A DNA stretch of 64,000 nt from Theocolax elegans (lineage: Eukaryota; Arthropoda; Insecta; Hymenoptera; Cerocephalidae): positions 61,023,249-61,087,248 of the forward strand of contig CM047427.1 of assembly GCA_026168455.1 (NCBI GenBank), in the 5' to 3' direction. The position numbers and the translations under genes were made by a program. Of the stretch, positions 50,044-63,200 are shown piece after piece. The notes beneath the pieces are model-generated. The model worked only from the letters and a program-made list of their open reading frames with translations. It ran no database searches and had not been told where the DNA came from. Each line of letters opens with the position of its first letter. Within the stretch, counting starts at the first letter, position 1.

Positions 50044-53000
50044 CATACTTCCGGAAATTGTTATAACATTTGGAAGAATCAATTATTATCATTATTATTA
50101 ATATTATTATTATTATTATTAGTAACACTACACAAAATCCACATAATTATGTACTGCGCGAGAAATTATATCATGTCAATTTAAACCATTGAAGATTCTA
50201 TAGTATACGCGATAAAAGATTTATTATTTCGATTTCGATAATTTAATTTCGAAATAAATTTCCTTATGAAAATCGTATTTGCAAACGGTAAGATCAAATT
50301 AAAAGATTCGATGACTAAACAGTAGCGTGTACGTACTACTTACTAAGTATTTAAACAAAAAAGTATAAAATTATTTAAAAAATAATATTAAATTATAAAG
50401 ACGTATATACATGATTGTAATATATATAATATATTAAGAGAGTGAAATAATTTTAAGGTCAAGAATATTTTATTGTAACAACGTACTATAGTTTTAGTAC
50501 AAAAGATTGAAATTTATTTATATGTCGCTAACAAAATTCCGTTTTAAATGCTTATATATAATAATGTATGTAAATAATTGTTCCGTTCTCTTGATTTTAA
50601 TCGAGGGTCTGAAGTAAACGTTACTGCTTAAAAAAGTAGTACGAATAAAAACTTTGTAAATATTCTTACAAAATCCGGAGTTTGTTAACGAACTTACTTG
50701 TTTACGTACAATTTATTAATATTTTGTATATAAACAATACTTCCATTTTAACAGTTTTAAATATCGTCTCTCCGCTAAATTGAAAAATTCGTTCACATAC
50801 AACAGGCAATCACTACAGGTCGATTTTGTTTATTAATCGTATTTTTTTAAAATTATTCATTAATGATGTGTACAACTTAAAGCTAGAAGTATAATGAAAG
50901 TTGTGTATTGCTTAACACCAGCGCTTGCCTTGCGCATTTTTACAAAGCAATCGTAAACCTAACTACGGTCTTCCGAGGTAATACATAAATTGTTTAAACA
51001 AACTTTTGGCACCGTATGAGTTTAAAACCAATTGAGGATAATTGTACATACGCAATAAAATGCTTTTCTCTTCGTAATATTGTATTTCACATTCAACCCG
51101 AGCTAAGAACTATGAAAATTCGTTTTTCTTTGTGTAATATGTATAAAATCGTACGAAAATTATAAATTAAAATTACGGCATTTCTTGTCTGCATATTTTT
51201 AAATTTATTAGTTTATTATTTATACGACTAGAAGTAGAATAGACCTAATGAAATATAATAAAAACTTTATAGCAAATTTACACTTTTTTATCGAGGAATG
51301 AATATTTTCGGTTTTTAAATTAAAAATTAAAAAATAGCTTTATACAACAAAGCGGTTAGATTAAGGTAGTTTTAACCATTTTATTGTAAATAAATAGTTA
51401 TAATTTATTTTTTATTTTTATTTCTATAAAATTTTAATGGTAAACACTTACTTTAAACATTAACCTCTTTGAGAACTTGTCCACGTATATGTAAATTAAT
51501 AAAAAACTTTTTTGTGAAAAAAATAATCAGAATGGAAAAATTTGCTAAAGCACATTTCTGATCTATGAATAATACCGTACACCATGTTTATTTACCTAAA
51601 ATTATTTTGTGTTTTCGATATTATTAACATTACACATGTGTTGAAAAACGTTAAATGTATAATATAACATGGTACGTGCATTAGAAGTTAAATATACTTT
51701 GCAATGATTAGTTTTACTCTTGTCTTGTACAAATAAATAATTAAATAAATTAATTTGTCAGAACTACCTTAAAACCATTTGATCCAAAATTTTATTTTCC
51801 ACACACAGTTCATCCTTCAATCAACACTGAATCCGATTCTAATTTTCTATAATTTCGTGTTTCTGTACAATTCGTTACCTTAAATACTATGATCTGATCG
51901 ATATTTTTTCTAGTTATTTACACAACGAAATTAATTAACAGGTAACAAATGAGACCGTGACTGCTCTTTTGAACACCAGTATGGGACACTAGGTATTAAA
52001 ATTATCAACGTCGCATTTGCAAATAGAGATTGTGTGACCTTCGGATTTGCATAAAGTGCGAATTTTATATCAAATTTCAGTCAAAGGATCCACAACCTCT
52101 TCATAAGCTTTTTCACTCTAATCGTCTTTCTTTTAATTTACAATATTTGGCGAGTATTTGCGCGAATTTAATGTTACTTTTAAATACACGTTAAGCTGCT
52201 AAAAATTCGAGGAATTATCCTTTACTGCACCAACATAAATTGGGAAGCTTTTAGTATTTTTAAAAGTACAAAATATAAATAAAAATTATAAATATGTTAC
52301 ATAAGTAATAATATATCAAAGTTATGTTAAAACGCTCATATATTTTATATATTAATAATCGATACGACTCATATTGCTACTTAAACTGTTTCGTTATTCA
52401 AAAGTTAATATAAAAATGTGGGTTCTTGGATTAATTAGTGACAAATCATTGTTTATTAGAAAATAGCTACAAAAAGTTCTAAAGCACGTGATCAATTTCA
52501 TGGAATATATCACCAATACATATATTTATAAAATTTCTATTATTCGTCAACGAATGAATTGATTTTCGAATAAAACAAATACAAAATACTACATCGAAAT
52601 GCTGATTGGTATCTTTAAAGTTACTTTGATAATTTGATGTTTAAATAGTTTATTGCGTGGTAGATCCTAGAATTACGATTGAATACGTCACTATCCGCCA
52701 CTAGAAAATAAAAAGTCAGTCGGTAATATTTTCCACGCGTCCGGTAAGCATTAAACTGTTATAACTTTAGTTCCGTCTACCATTATTGATTGTCAATTTT
52801 CAATCATGCAGTCAAATTGGTCAGTCGCGCATAGAATTTAAAAAAAAATACCTTTATAACACTACGAAAATAATATTGATATGACTATCATTTAAGTTAC
52901 GAGTTGTCGATAGTTAAAAAAATTGACGTTTAAGTACAGAAAAAAAAAATGGAATATGATGGACAGCTTCGATTCTACTTGAAATAAACACGCGCGGTAT

Positions 53001-54467
53001 AGGAATTATTATATCATGCAAAAGTGATAATAAACTATTGTATAATGTGAACAAAATACTTTTATCGTAGATTTTGTTTTTACTTAATGATGTGAAAAAA
53101 TTGTAAAATCTAACTTAAAGAATGCATTTCACTTGATTCAAAATAAAAAATTGACTTATAATTTTACCGTTCAAAATCGATTACTATTTACCTTCTGGAG
53201 GGTGTTCTGCTAAATGATAAAATAACAAAATGGTTAAATAAAATATTCGTAAAATATTGCATTAGATAACTTCTTAAAAAAATATGTTAAGAGTTGTAAA
53301 CCTTGTAGAATACGCATGTAGAATAAAAGACTAAGAGTGAAACGATAATTTTCAGTTATCAATCGATAAAAAATAAACCGATTTTCATAACAACTGCAGT
53401 TAAAGGACATGCTCTAATAAATGGATCTTGTCATTACTCTTAATTATTACTTTTCGGCTATAACAGTATGTTTGTTGCAATGAGTTGATTTTATAATGTT
53501 CAGCGTTATTTCATTAGTCTTAGTTTCGAGTACATATTTATACTTTGTAAATTTTTCAACTAATTGCATGTCATTATGATCAAGATTTATATTGTATCCA
53601 ATACTTTTGAATCTGTAATCGTTAAATTGTAATTTAAGAAAGACAAAAATTAGGTAGCGTGAGACATTATAGATACAAAAATAAAAAAAAACACATATGA
53701 GTTTATATAATTTCAGTTTTCTCAAATTAGTACCAGCTTCATAAAATAAATTGTTACTTTGAAAATATTAACATTTTCTATCTTGTCAGTTTATACAATA
53801 CATATTTTGTTTCTAAAAACGTTTTTATATTAGCGTTATAACATGATAATATTGTTTTTGGTCATCAACGTTATAATATCTTGGTGCAATAAAGAATTTC
53901 CTAGATAAAAATATTAATTCTCTTGAATAAGTTTGAAACCAATCCTTAAAAGTTGTCATATTTAAATAACTAATAATATTCGTATAATTTGATTAATCGT
54001 TTTTGATTGCACGTGTTAGACTTACAGATATAGCAAGTATATACATGTATACGCCAGGTTAAAAGAAAATCCACACAAATACTTTGCCAGTTAGACTATA
54101 TACCGACGCGCGATTTACGATCAGAGGTGCGAAGTAACAATTCTTGGTAAAGGTAAGCGAGTATACGGTACTTATCAATCTTCCGAGTAAAGTATTGGGA
54201 CGCACCAAATTAAATGTATCACAATCGTTACGTTTCACCTCTGGTCGTAAACGGGTGTAGGATGCGATAGCGCCTCCGGATAAAAAAAGCGACGAACGAG
54301 ATGCGCGAGCACAATTGTTTTCACACTTGTCCATCATCGGGTTCACTGCAGTTCACTGCGCACAATTTAGTCTTCGATAAATACGGAGTTGCATTTGCGT
54401 CCGTCATTCGCGTTTATTTATAGATCCTCTTCCCTGGATTCCAATTTCTCAGGAATTACGTGCTAGC
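50044..54467. other. Convergent intergenic region between the two dpr genes
   Basis: Holds both 3' UTRs. AT-rich, with an (ATT)n tract at about 50088-50120 and no recognised gene. The minus-strand frames near 53447-53725 and 54059-54346 have no family resemblance. Confidence 0.45.
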
Positions 54468-57400
54468 TCACCTGATCTGGTTGCCGAGTACGAGTGTCAG
54501 CATCGCCAGCAGAGCCATGGGAGCCGCTCCACTGACTCCGGTGCCGCCGTGTTGCATCGCAGCGGGATGCTCACCTGTGATACAAACCGCACAAATCTCT
54601 CTTGCAGTATTATTTTGGCTAGTTTTTGGAGAAGGGTGCATTAAATGCTAAATAAAAAGATGTTAACGCACGATTTTGAAACGAAAAGATTTTAGTATTA
54701 AAGTACCTTTGTAAACGAGAACGACTGGGCTCATCAAACTAAGCTATTAATATGTTTTGTTAGATTCAGTGAAAGTACAATTGTTAAAAACAGAAATTTG
54801 TAAATATGTAGTTCAAAGGAAGTATGAATCAATGTTTTATTGGGTTTGTTTACTCGGTGTTGCAAAGAACTAAACTCGCGATTCGACTACAGGTAATACT
54901 AGGTCAAGTATCGCGGAGGGGTAAAATAAGGTGTGGGAGGAAGAGGTGTCGAGGGTCGAGGGTGAGGACGAGGTAAATGAATCCGAAAGCAAGTGTCGAG
55001 TTCGTTTGCTCGCGACTCGCAGACGAAAGGGTTGATATGCAGAGGCAGAAGGAGAGCCAGCGCACTCGTTTTCGTAGTCCGAAAGAAGGAGGGTACGCGA
55101 GTAGGCGCCTAGGAGAAGTAGGCGCTTGATGCCTCGAAAGTGGGCTCCCGGGAGGTGATAAAGAAGAAAAGAAGTGATTGCGCGAGTACCCGAGAAAGAA
55201 GAAGGAGATGAGACGAGGTTGAGGGTGCTTATACCATTGAGGACGTGGACCGTCACGCTCGCAGGATTGGCGTTGCTTGGGATGCAAGTGTAATTCCCGC
55301 TGTCGCTTAGACGAGCCTGTGTCACCAGGAGCTTGCTCGTCGTTCCGCTCTCCGTCTTTTCCGTTTCCAACGAGATTCCGCCTCTGTGGAATGAACAACC
55401 TCGAATTATAAGAAAACTCGTGCAAGTCTTTTTCTCGACGGGAGACCCTCCCAGCCACCTTTCCAATCACCCCTAATCACCCACATTATTTCTATACCTT
55501 AGAACATCGCGATAAACACGATAAAATAACGACAAATATAGAAATTATATTTAGTTACAGAAACAGTGAATATATCATCAATATTTTGTAATTTTTATTT
55601 TTTTGACATATACATATATATATATATACGAAACATTAAAAAAGGTAACACATGGAATGGATGGTACACCTGTTTATCATTACATTTACTTAAACCGTGT
55701 ATTACCTTTTATACATATAACACAGGCCAACAAAATGTATAAATAGAAATTTTTAAATGGAATTGCTCATCACGTCAGGTTTTTATGATATCCTAACCTA
55801 AACGTGTAAAAATACTGATTTCTACATATTTAAAGTCACTTTTAGCTTAGGCTATCTCAAATATATGACGTGATAGAGCAATTCTGTCAGCGCATCAAAA
55901 TACTTTGGAAAAGTATAACAGAGTTTCGGGTTCCTGACCCTTGTAGACCTGTGTAATTTGTCACTGTATAAACAAAATTTCAAACGTAACGTGTTGTAAA
56001 TTGGTATAGTTTTCTCTGCAAAAATACCTACTTGAATATGTCTTTTATTTTCTGAATTATTTAGTGCCTCTTTGTGTTTACTATTAAAATAGTATATATT
56101 CCGTTAAGTAAATATAGTAGTTAAACAATTTTACTTAGTCGGTAATAATCAGCAATTCCATCACTTTAACTTTTTAAGTACAGAGGATATATATTTCATT
56201 TTCAAGAAATCTAAATTAGATGGAAAGTGTTATGAAAGTATATCCATTTGTAAAAGAGCTTGGTTTTCCCTCCCATATGTTACACGAACATATCGTTTGA
56301 CCCTACACGCTACCTAACGTAGGATAATAAGATTATTTGCTTCATGATCTTCTTCCTCTTATAAATGACCTTGAATTGCCTCCAATAAGACGTTCACACT
56401 ATGTAATAATGATTTATCACTCACACGTATACAGACACATAAACACGCACATGCGCACGTACATTCACACATTTATCTAACCTTAGATTTTGAATTATCC
56501 AATAAGTTTGCCACACTAAATACACTTGTAAGGAATTATTGTATACGGATGTATTAAAAGGAATAAAAAATGATAATATGTAGATAATTTTATATGTATA
56601 TTTTTCGGAGCGCTCATTTTACTCGAGAAATAACTTGTGACGTTTATTAAAATTGTAAATAAAAGTATAATGAATTTATTAAATCAAATTGTTTGTTTAA
56701 TTTTAACTTTGAAATTATTCTGTCGAAACTATGTTAGATTAATTACGTTTCTTTGAAGATTTATTTATATTATAAATGTTGCTTTGTATTTTAAACGAAA
56801 ATACGATTTACTATATAAAGAAGTTTTTTATCTACAAAGGTCTGTCAATCGATTTACAAATTTAAATTTTTTTATTTGTTCTATCTTGCATTCAAACTGA
56901 CAGTAGAATTATTCATGAATAACACCCAGGATTGCAAGTTTTGATTTTTAACTGTAACATTGAGAAATGTTTTTGTAAAAGTGAATTTTTTTTCAAAGTA
57001 ACATCATTATTTAGCTCATGGAATAATTGAAGATAAATTATTGATTGGATTTCATTTGAACAGTTTGAAAAAATATTTAGATTACAAAAACATTAAACTC
57101 CTTTTTTGTTACAAAATTACAGATTAAAAATCTTATTCAAATATTTCATTTTTTTAATAAATTTGTCACAATGGCCATATTTATAGACGATTGTAACAAC
57201 GATGCATTTCGTTAATTTTGTCTTTATCATGGTTTTGACAAAAGTAGCAGTTACAAAAACTATCTGTGGTTTCTTCATATATTTGTGCAGAAGTACACTG
57301 CATTCTTCCCTGGACTTTAGTTTGTAATTATAAATGGATTAAGTAATGCAACGTTTAATTATAATATATAAATTTGCATTACTTACATTCCAAAGTATGT

Positions 57401-60208
57401 TGAGTTTTGTACGTATGTATGTGTACGAGAAAAGTAAATGTTAAGGTGTATTAATTACATCAGTATTCGGTAGAAAAAAAAAAAAGTTATAACTAATCCG
57501 AAGGTCGGTAAAGGTGATAAAAAAGAGATTGTCGTGGTTACATACCTTGGACTATCGAAATCCACAACGGATGCGCCGTGATGCCACGAGACACTGCTGG
57601 GTGGTGTGCTTTGCACGTTAACCGTGCAGGTCAGGCTTATCGTGCTGCCCTTTTTCACGTAGACGTCCTCTGGTTCCTTGATTTTGGCTTGGGCCGCTGA
57701 AACACAATTAACCAACCGACTACTTTTCTTCAGTCCTCTTAAAGCCGTTCTCGGCTGACCGATATAATTATTGCGCTCTATTAAGCATTTTCGTTCGTTT
57801 TAGTTTTTCTTTTCTTTAAATTGGCGAGGGTTTACATTCAGGCTACAACTCGGTGTAATTTCTTGTTATCTTTTTTTTATTTTACAAGAGAGCGAGGAAA
57901 ATGTATGCAAGTGATACTCAAGAGCTCATGCGGATCTATTCTATTATTTGCTTAGGATTCAGAAAATTGAACGAAGCTACGTATTGAGTCAAAGTGAAAC
58001 GAATGCGAGGAGGATCTACCACCTTATCGATAAGCCGCGTGTAAATAATATTTAAACTAATCATCCAAGTCTTGATTTCATCACTTTCTGTACATATTTA
58101 ATTAGATTCATCGCATTTATAACATCATTCAAATTATATATACGAAAAATTTTTAATTTTTAATTTTTTTAATGTAATAAACCTTAAAGATAAAACATTT
58201 AATATCTAAACGATTAAATGTAATTATGTTTTGTGGTAAATGTATATATGTCTTTTTTTAAAAATGTGAATAATAAATTCTACATAGCGTGATTATTATA
58301 ATCATCAACTTTATAATGTAGATACTGAGAAAAACAGTATATATATTAAAAATTCCTATATTTTGTGGTAACGTTATACTTGAGTTATCGTAATTTTTGT
58401 TATAATTGTGTTGAAAATAAATATACATTTTAATATTTACTGTTAAACAGGAAATTACGAGAATCCGTAAGCGTATATTCCAGTTGATCACTATAAAATA
58501 TAGAAATTTTTAATATACCATTTGTCTCAGTGTAAGATATGAAAGTTTAGCGTTTGTTAAATTACTGATACAAAAAGTTAATAAGAAATGTAAAAATTAA
58601 AAAAAAAACATAGGGAAGGAAAAAATGAAAAGGTCAGATCGATAAGGTAGAATCCGTCAAGGGGTTCCTCGCATAGCGTTAAACCATAATTGATCATCGT
58701 TGTATAGATTACGTTGGCCACGGTAGCGTGACCAGTTTTGGAAAATTAAATTCAATTACACTCAGTGTTAGTAAATCAGTTGGCCGCAATGATCAATGAC
58801 TCGGCAAGTGAAGCGCGAAGCAATCGATGCACTCGGGTTTGGCCAGACCTCTAATTGCAAGATAAGGGCTATATATATAACAACGCGTCAGGAAGTTGCA
58901 TTTGCACGATTCTAACCTGAGTTGAACGTCCGGTGAATGGCGTTTGGTGTGGTAGCGGGGACAGGGGCACTTTCTGGGAGGACAGAAAACAATTGTCAAA
59001 ATTAATCACATTCGCACGGTGCGTGCGACCGAACAACTTTCAAAAGCCCTTTTTTTTATTTTCTTTCGTTGACTTTCCGGTACACGTACATTCCGGAACT
59101 TGCGTTCCTATGTTTAACGTGTTTTATTCAGTATTGTATAACACACGGTCAACCGTGCCGTTACCAAGTTATTTATGGTTCGTCTCAAATATTTAATTTA
59201 AAACTCCAATTGTTGTACACGGGATCAACAGTATACGTCAAAAATCAATTGAGTAGATTAAACAATTAAATTGAATAATGTTAAATAGCGTGTGCCTAGA
59301 CGAAATGTACAATCGACTGAAAATTATATTTCTAAATATTATATTGTTTAGAATCAAAATAATCGTTGGACTTTGAAAGTTATTGGAATATTACTATTGG
59401 CTACGTGTAAGTGGCTAAACTACGTGCAAATTACGAGATCGACTCACCAAGAATATTAATATATATTCATATTTTAAAAAATATATATTTCGGAATAAAT
59501 ATATTTTAAAAAGCTCTTATTAGTGCAATACTTTACTAACTATTTCAGAGAATTATAGTTTGTCACACTACTATTGGTTACTTGTTAAAACTAATAAAAA
59601 TCATTAATTTATTATTAAAAAATAAGTCCTGTTTTATACTTTTAAAATGATATATTAATATTAATATTGTCAAGATCTCGAATTTCTACTAAACGAAACT
59701 GTAACAAAATGTATTCTATCGGTAAAACAGATTGATGTAGTAAGATTGGTATTAAGCAACTATAGCCTCGCGATTGGTAATAGACAAATAATAATAAAAT
59801 TGATTATATTATTGGATAATTATTTATGCTTAAAAAGATTAAGGTAAAACGACGAGAGCATATGAGATGGATAAAAGTCGATGCATCATGCGAATAATTC
59901 GAAATGCGGTATTCATGCACTTGACTCTATAAGTAAAAATGTGTATAAATCCCGTGAGCGTTAAAAGTGAGCTAAACTATCTTCCGCCAGTTTTTACCTT
60001 CGACCCTCAACATGAACGCGAGATTTAATTTCGGCTCCGTGTTAATCTGGCACTCGTAAATCCCAGCGTCGCGGGGCTGGACGTACGCAATTTTCAGCTT
60101 CCACTCATCCGAAATTTCGGGATGCGAGACCGAAAATCTCGCATCCCCGGTGTACGTGTAGACCGAAGACGTGAGTATGTGGAGATCCCGTTTTCGCATC
60201 CAGGATAT
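54468..60208 (-). CDS. dpr: Second Dpr-family protein, 5' exons outside the window
   Basis: Four exons in phase: 60208-59998, 57696-57546, 55383-55235 and 54574-54468 (618 nt, 205 residues). The first is 211 nt, exactly the length of the equivalent exon of the plus-strand dpr, and encodes the second half of Ig1 with ISWMRKRDLHILTSS and DAGIYECQINTEP. The second and third give Ig2: GSTISLTCTV, VSWHHGASV, DSPRGGISLET, DSGNYTCIPSNANPASV. The last gives the typical Dpr end NGEHPAAMQHGG and a hydrophobic APMALLAMLTLVLG tail, likely a GPI-anchor signal. The signal peptide and first half of Ig1 were not found before 64000. Compared with the first dpr gene, the linker exon is absent and Ig2 is more canonical. 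The stop overlaps a perfect-looking donor (CAG|GTGAGC), so another 3' exon is possible. Confidence 0.92.
55386..57545. other. Intron of the second dpr gene
   Basis: AT-rich intron with a small (TA)n tract near 55610-55627 and an inverted repeat at about 55760-55884. No coding content. Confidence 0.5.
55760..55884. repeat. Imperfect inverted repeat (foldback)
   Basis: The left arm beginning GAATTGCTCATCACGTCA pairs with the right arm read in reverse (GAATTGCTCTATCACGTCA), and pairing continues through CCTAACCTAAA against CCTAAGCTAAA. Arms are about 50 nt. Probably a small transposon remnant; the size is also compatible with a long hairpin RNA. Confidence 0.5.
57697..59997. other. Intron of the second dpr gene
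   Basis: About 2.3 kb, AT-rich, with a mixed-composition stretch around 58640-59170. No feature is recognised. Confidence 0.45.
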
Positions 60209-63200
60209 CTGTAACATCAGGGTTAATTATTACAATCTTCATGACGGTATTATACTCCGATGTTTTTTCACTTTTTGTACAGCTACCATTTTACCAACAG
60301 TGACCAAGATATTATTCATATTTTCCTACTTTCTAAATTATGATATTTTTACATTGATTCAGTTTTGAAAAATTCTGATGCAGCGTAGCTGCCTCATTAA
60401 CCTTATTGGAAAATATAGTGTTGATTAATATATAGGTATATATTTGCGATCAAATCAATATTGTTAAATTATTATAATGGAAATGTTTATATTTAAATAA
60501 CATTTATATATTATTAATAATTTTATCACTTTCGCCTTGATTCTAAAACTTTGTACATGACTCACTTATTGATTTTATAAGAAGAAAACTTACGAGAAGA
60601 GTGCGGAGACTTGCGAATCTTGAATTTTATTTTACCTTAGGAAAACGAATTTTTTTAAGAAAATTTATGAGGAAATTCGTTAGGTTTATCTCAATATAAT
60701 ATAATTAAAGTAAGTATATTTTTTAGTGATTATTATATTTATAGACAATGAAACACTGACTACACTAAAATTTTTTCATTGATTTGTAATAAAACTTTAA
60801 AGAAGAATATTTTAAATCAAGGTATAATTGTGAAAGAAAAGTTCAATCCTATTTGCGCTCTACCAAATGAAACGAGTATAAAATTAGTTCATTTCTATAA
60901 GTCAGGGGTTCCCGTAATTTTCCTCGTATTATCCTACCGTGATTTCTTCTACGTTCGAATCGTGTGATCGAGAACTCGTGAAGCATAAGAAACCCCCAAG
61001 ACGACAGACAGTCGGGGGTTAAGAAAAAAAAAGGAAATACGTGTATATCGCGGTCGGCATCGTTGAATCGCCAGTGATGAATGGCGTTGGAGCTCGTAAA
61101 TCTGTCGGTGCTGTACCAAGGAACTCCCCGGTTCTCATTGTGCGCTATTTACGTAAAGTAAGTACCGGCCAAGTGGTTCGAAACTTTTTATCGAGCCCAC
61201 CGACGTATTCGAGCTTCCAGGGCTTCATAAATCCTGACCTGCCGACAAATTAGTCCAGGTTTCGGAAAAATTTTTTATTTTTTTTTCCACCAAAATTTCC
61301 CGAGCGAGTTTCGTCTATTCAGAAGCAATGATACGCGTCTTACTATTCAGAGAGGAATGAATGCCATTGGTTTTTAGTGAGAGCACATGTGGATTCGTTG
61401 CTCACGGAACCGCTATGGACAATTTTATTTTTTGCTATGAGAACGATATATATTTCACTTTAATGATCGATTGACCGATTAGTCATGCTTGCATGAGCTT
61501 TCGATTTTAATTTGCACTATTAATTTTACGCCTACATGCTATGCCTATGCGCCTATGTAAATCCTCGCACAAAAATGAAATTTTTTATGGAATAATCTAC
61601 ACATCGATCTAAGTTATTTAATTTAATATTTTTTATTGTAGTGAAATTATTGATTAATATTTTCGTTTAATTTAAACGTGCACGCAAATCAAAGTAAGTA
61701 AACGTCTATTTTGATATGTTGGAATTAACTTTATCTTTTGACAATGGCAAAACTAGATCTTTATTAATATTTTTATTAACTAGATGCCATTATATTTCTA
61801 TTAATTGTTTTAATTTTAAAGCAGGTTACGTACTTTTCCTAAGCACACTTCTTTTCAAAATTTTTTTATTTTACCCGTTTCCATGGATATATGTAATCAC
61901 GTCACTATTAAGTATTAACCGACCAATCATATCACGTTTTAGTAGGCTTCACATTATTTTTTAAAGGAAGATATCTTACTTTATTTTCTCATAATTATAT
62001 TTTATAAGTTTTCAATGTAAATATTACATCATTCAGACATGCAGATTTAGAATTAATAAGAATTGTAATATTTGCATACAGAATTGCATTTCCAATGTAC
62101 TTTAATTTTTAATTCCGTCAAAGTGATCGAACATTAGAAATTGTCCAATAATAATAATATAATAAAATTACTGATCAAATGAATTCTAATTTAATGTTTT
62201 ATTTTATTTTCTTAATCTATTTAAAACATAATGTAATTTCAGATTTCGTAATCGAAGTTAATATTCGGATTAACTAGGGCATCATAAATACTCTATTAGA
62301 AACTGTATTCCATTTAATGAGTGAAAAATAGACTGTTTTAATAGAATTAAATGTCTGTTTCGAGTAAAATCCAAATTTTGTTACAAGCTGTTTTTCAACT
62401 TTGCAGATAGAAAATCATATTGATACATTTTGAATAATAAAATAGAAATTGTCAAATGTATTGTTCATGTAAAAGTGGAAAAATAATTAAAATGTTTTAA
62501 AACGCGTTTTTTTGATTTAATTGTTAGCAACGTTCGCTATTTATTTATGATATTCCTATTACAGTACATTAGTAATATTAAAAATAATTGTAGTATCATC
62601 TATTTACAATGTCTATTCGTCGATTAAATATAACTTGTACTTATCAAATAACATTTTTAATCGAATTTTTATTAGCAGAGAATCAGGTTAACAGAGTTTA
62701 AGCTGAAAAATAATAGTCGGCTTTTAATCAAGTGTTGCAATCCCAAAACAGTTTCAATGCAATTTTATCCTTGACGTATAATTCTCGGGAGCAACAACAG
62801 CAAAATTTACCAATTTCATTTGACGCTACGTAGTAAGTACATCCTGTAAAAAATGCCGAGAAAAAAATTTAGCGAGCCATCTAGAAAAATTATTAGATAT
62901 TTCATAGGGCAATTCATAAGAGCAACATATCAAAACGCTCAGCTCTACAAATCACCGAGGCACACCTAATTATCCAGACATCGGAATTCGTAGCCCCAGC
63001 CGTCCATATTCCAAGAAGTTGCAGGTGAGAGCAGCACCAGCACCGGCAACAGCTATATATAGGGTTTAACAAGTGTTCTCGCGCTGTTTGTACCGCGGAA
63101 AATCCTCCGGGCTCTCAGCCCACATATCACGAGCTTATCCCATCCCTTATCTTTCTTTCCTCGGGCGAGGAAAGCCAATGGCCTCGGAGATACAACGCGG

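Noticed and set aside
49886..50101. Plus-strand 71-codon frame beginning MSTWFQG
   Set aside because: Wrong frame of dpr exon 7; the correct frame begins at the CAG acceptor (49903) and gives GERTEAMQRDA.
51350..51785. Inverted AAGGTAGTT/AACTACCTT motifs as transposon ends
   Set aside because: Only about 11 bases match, with no further pairing or target duplication.
54870..55470. Two long minus-strand open frames of about 190-198 codons
   Set aside because: They run through the genuine 149-nt Ig2 exon into intron on both sides; only 55383-55235 has Dpr sequence and splice sites.
62985..63060. Minus-strand signal-peptide-like run (LLPVLVLLSPATS) that might be a first exon of the second dpr
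   Set aside because: The acceptor is weak, no donor gives a phase matching the dpr pattern, and a stop follows within 30 codons.
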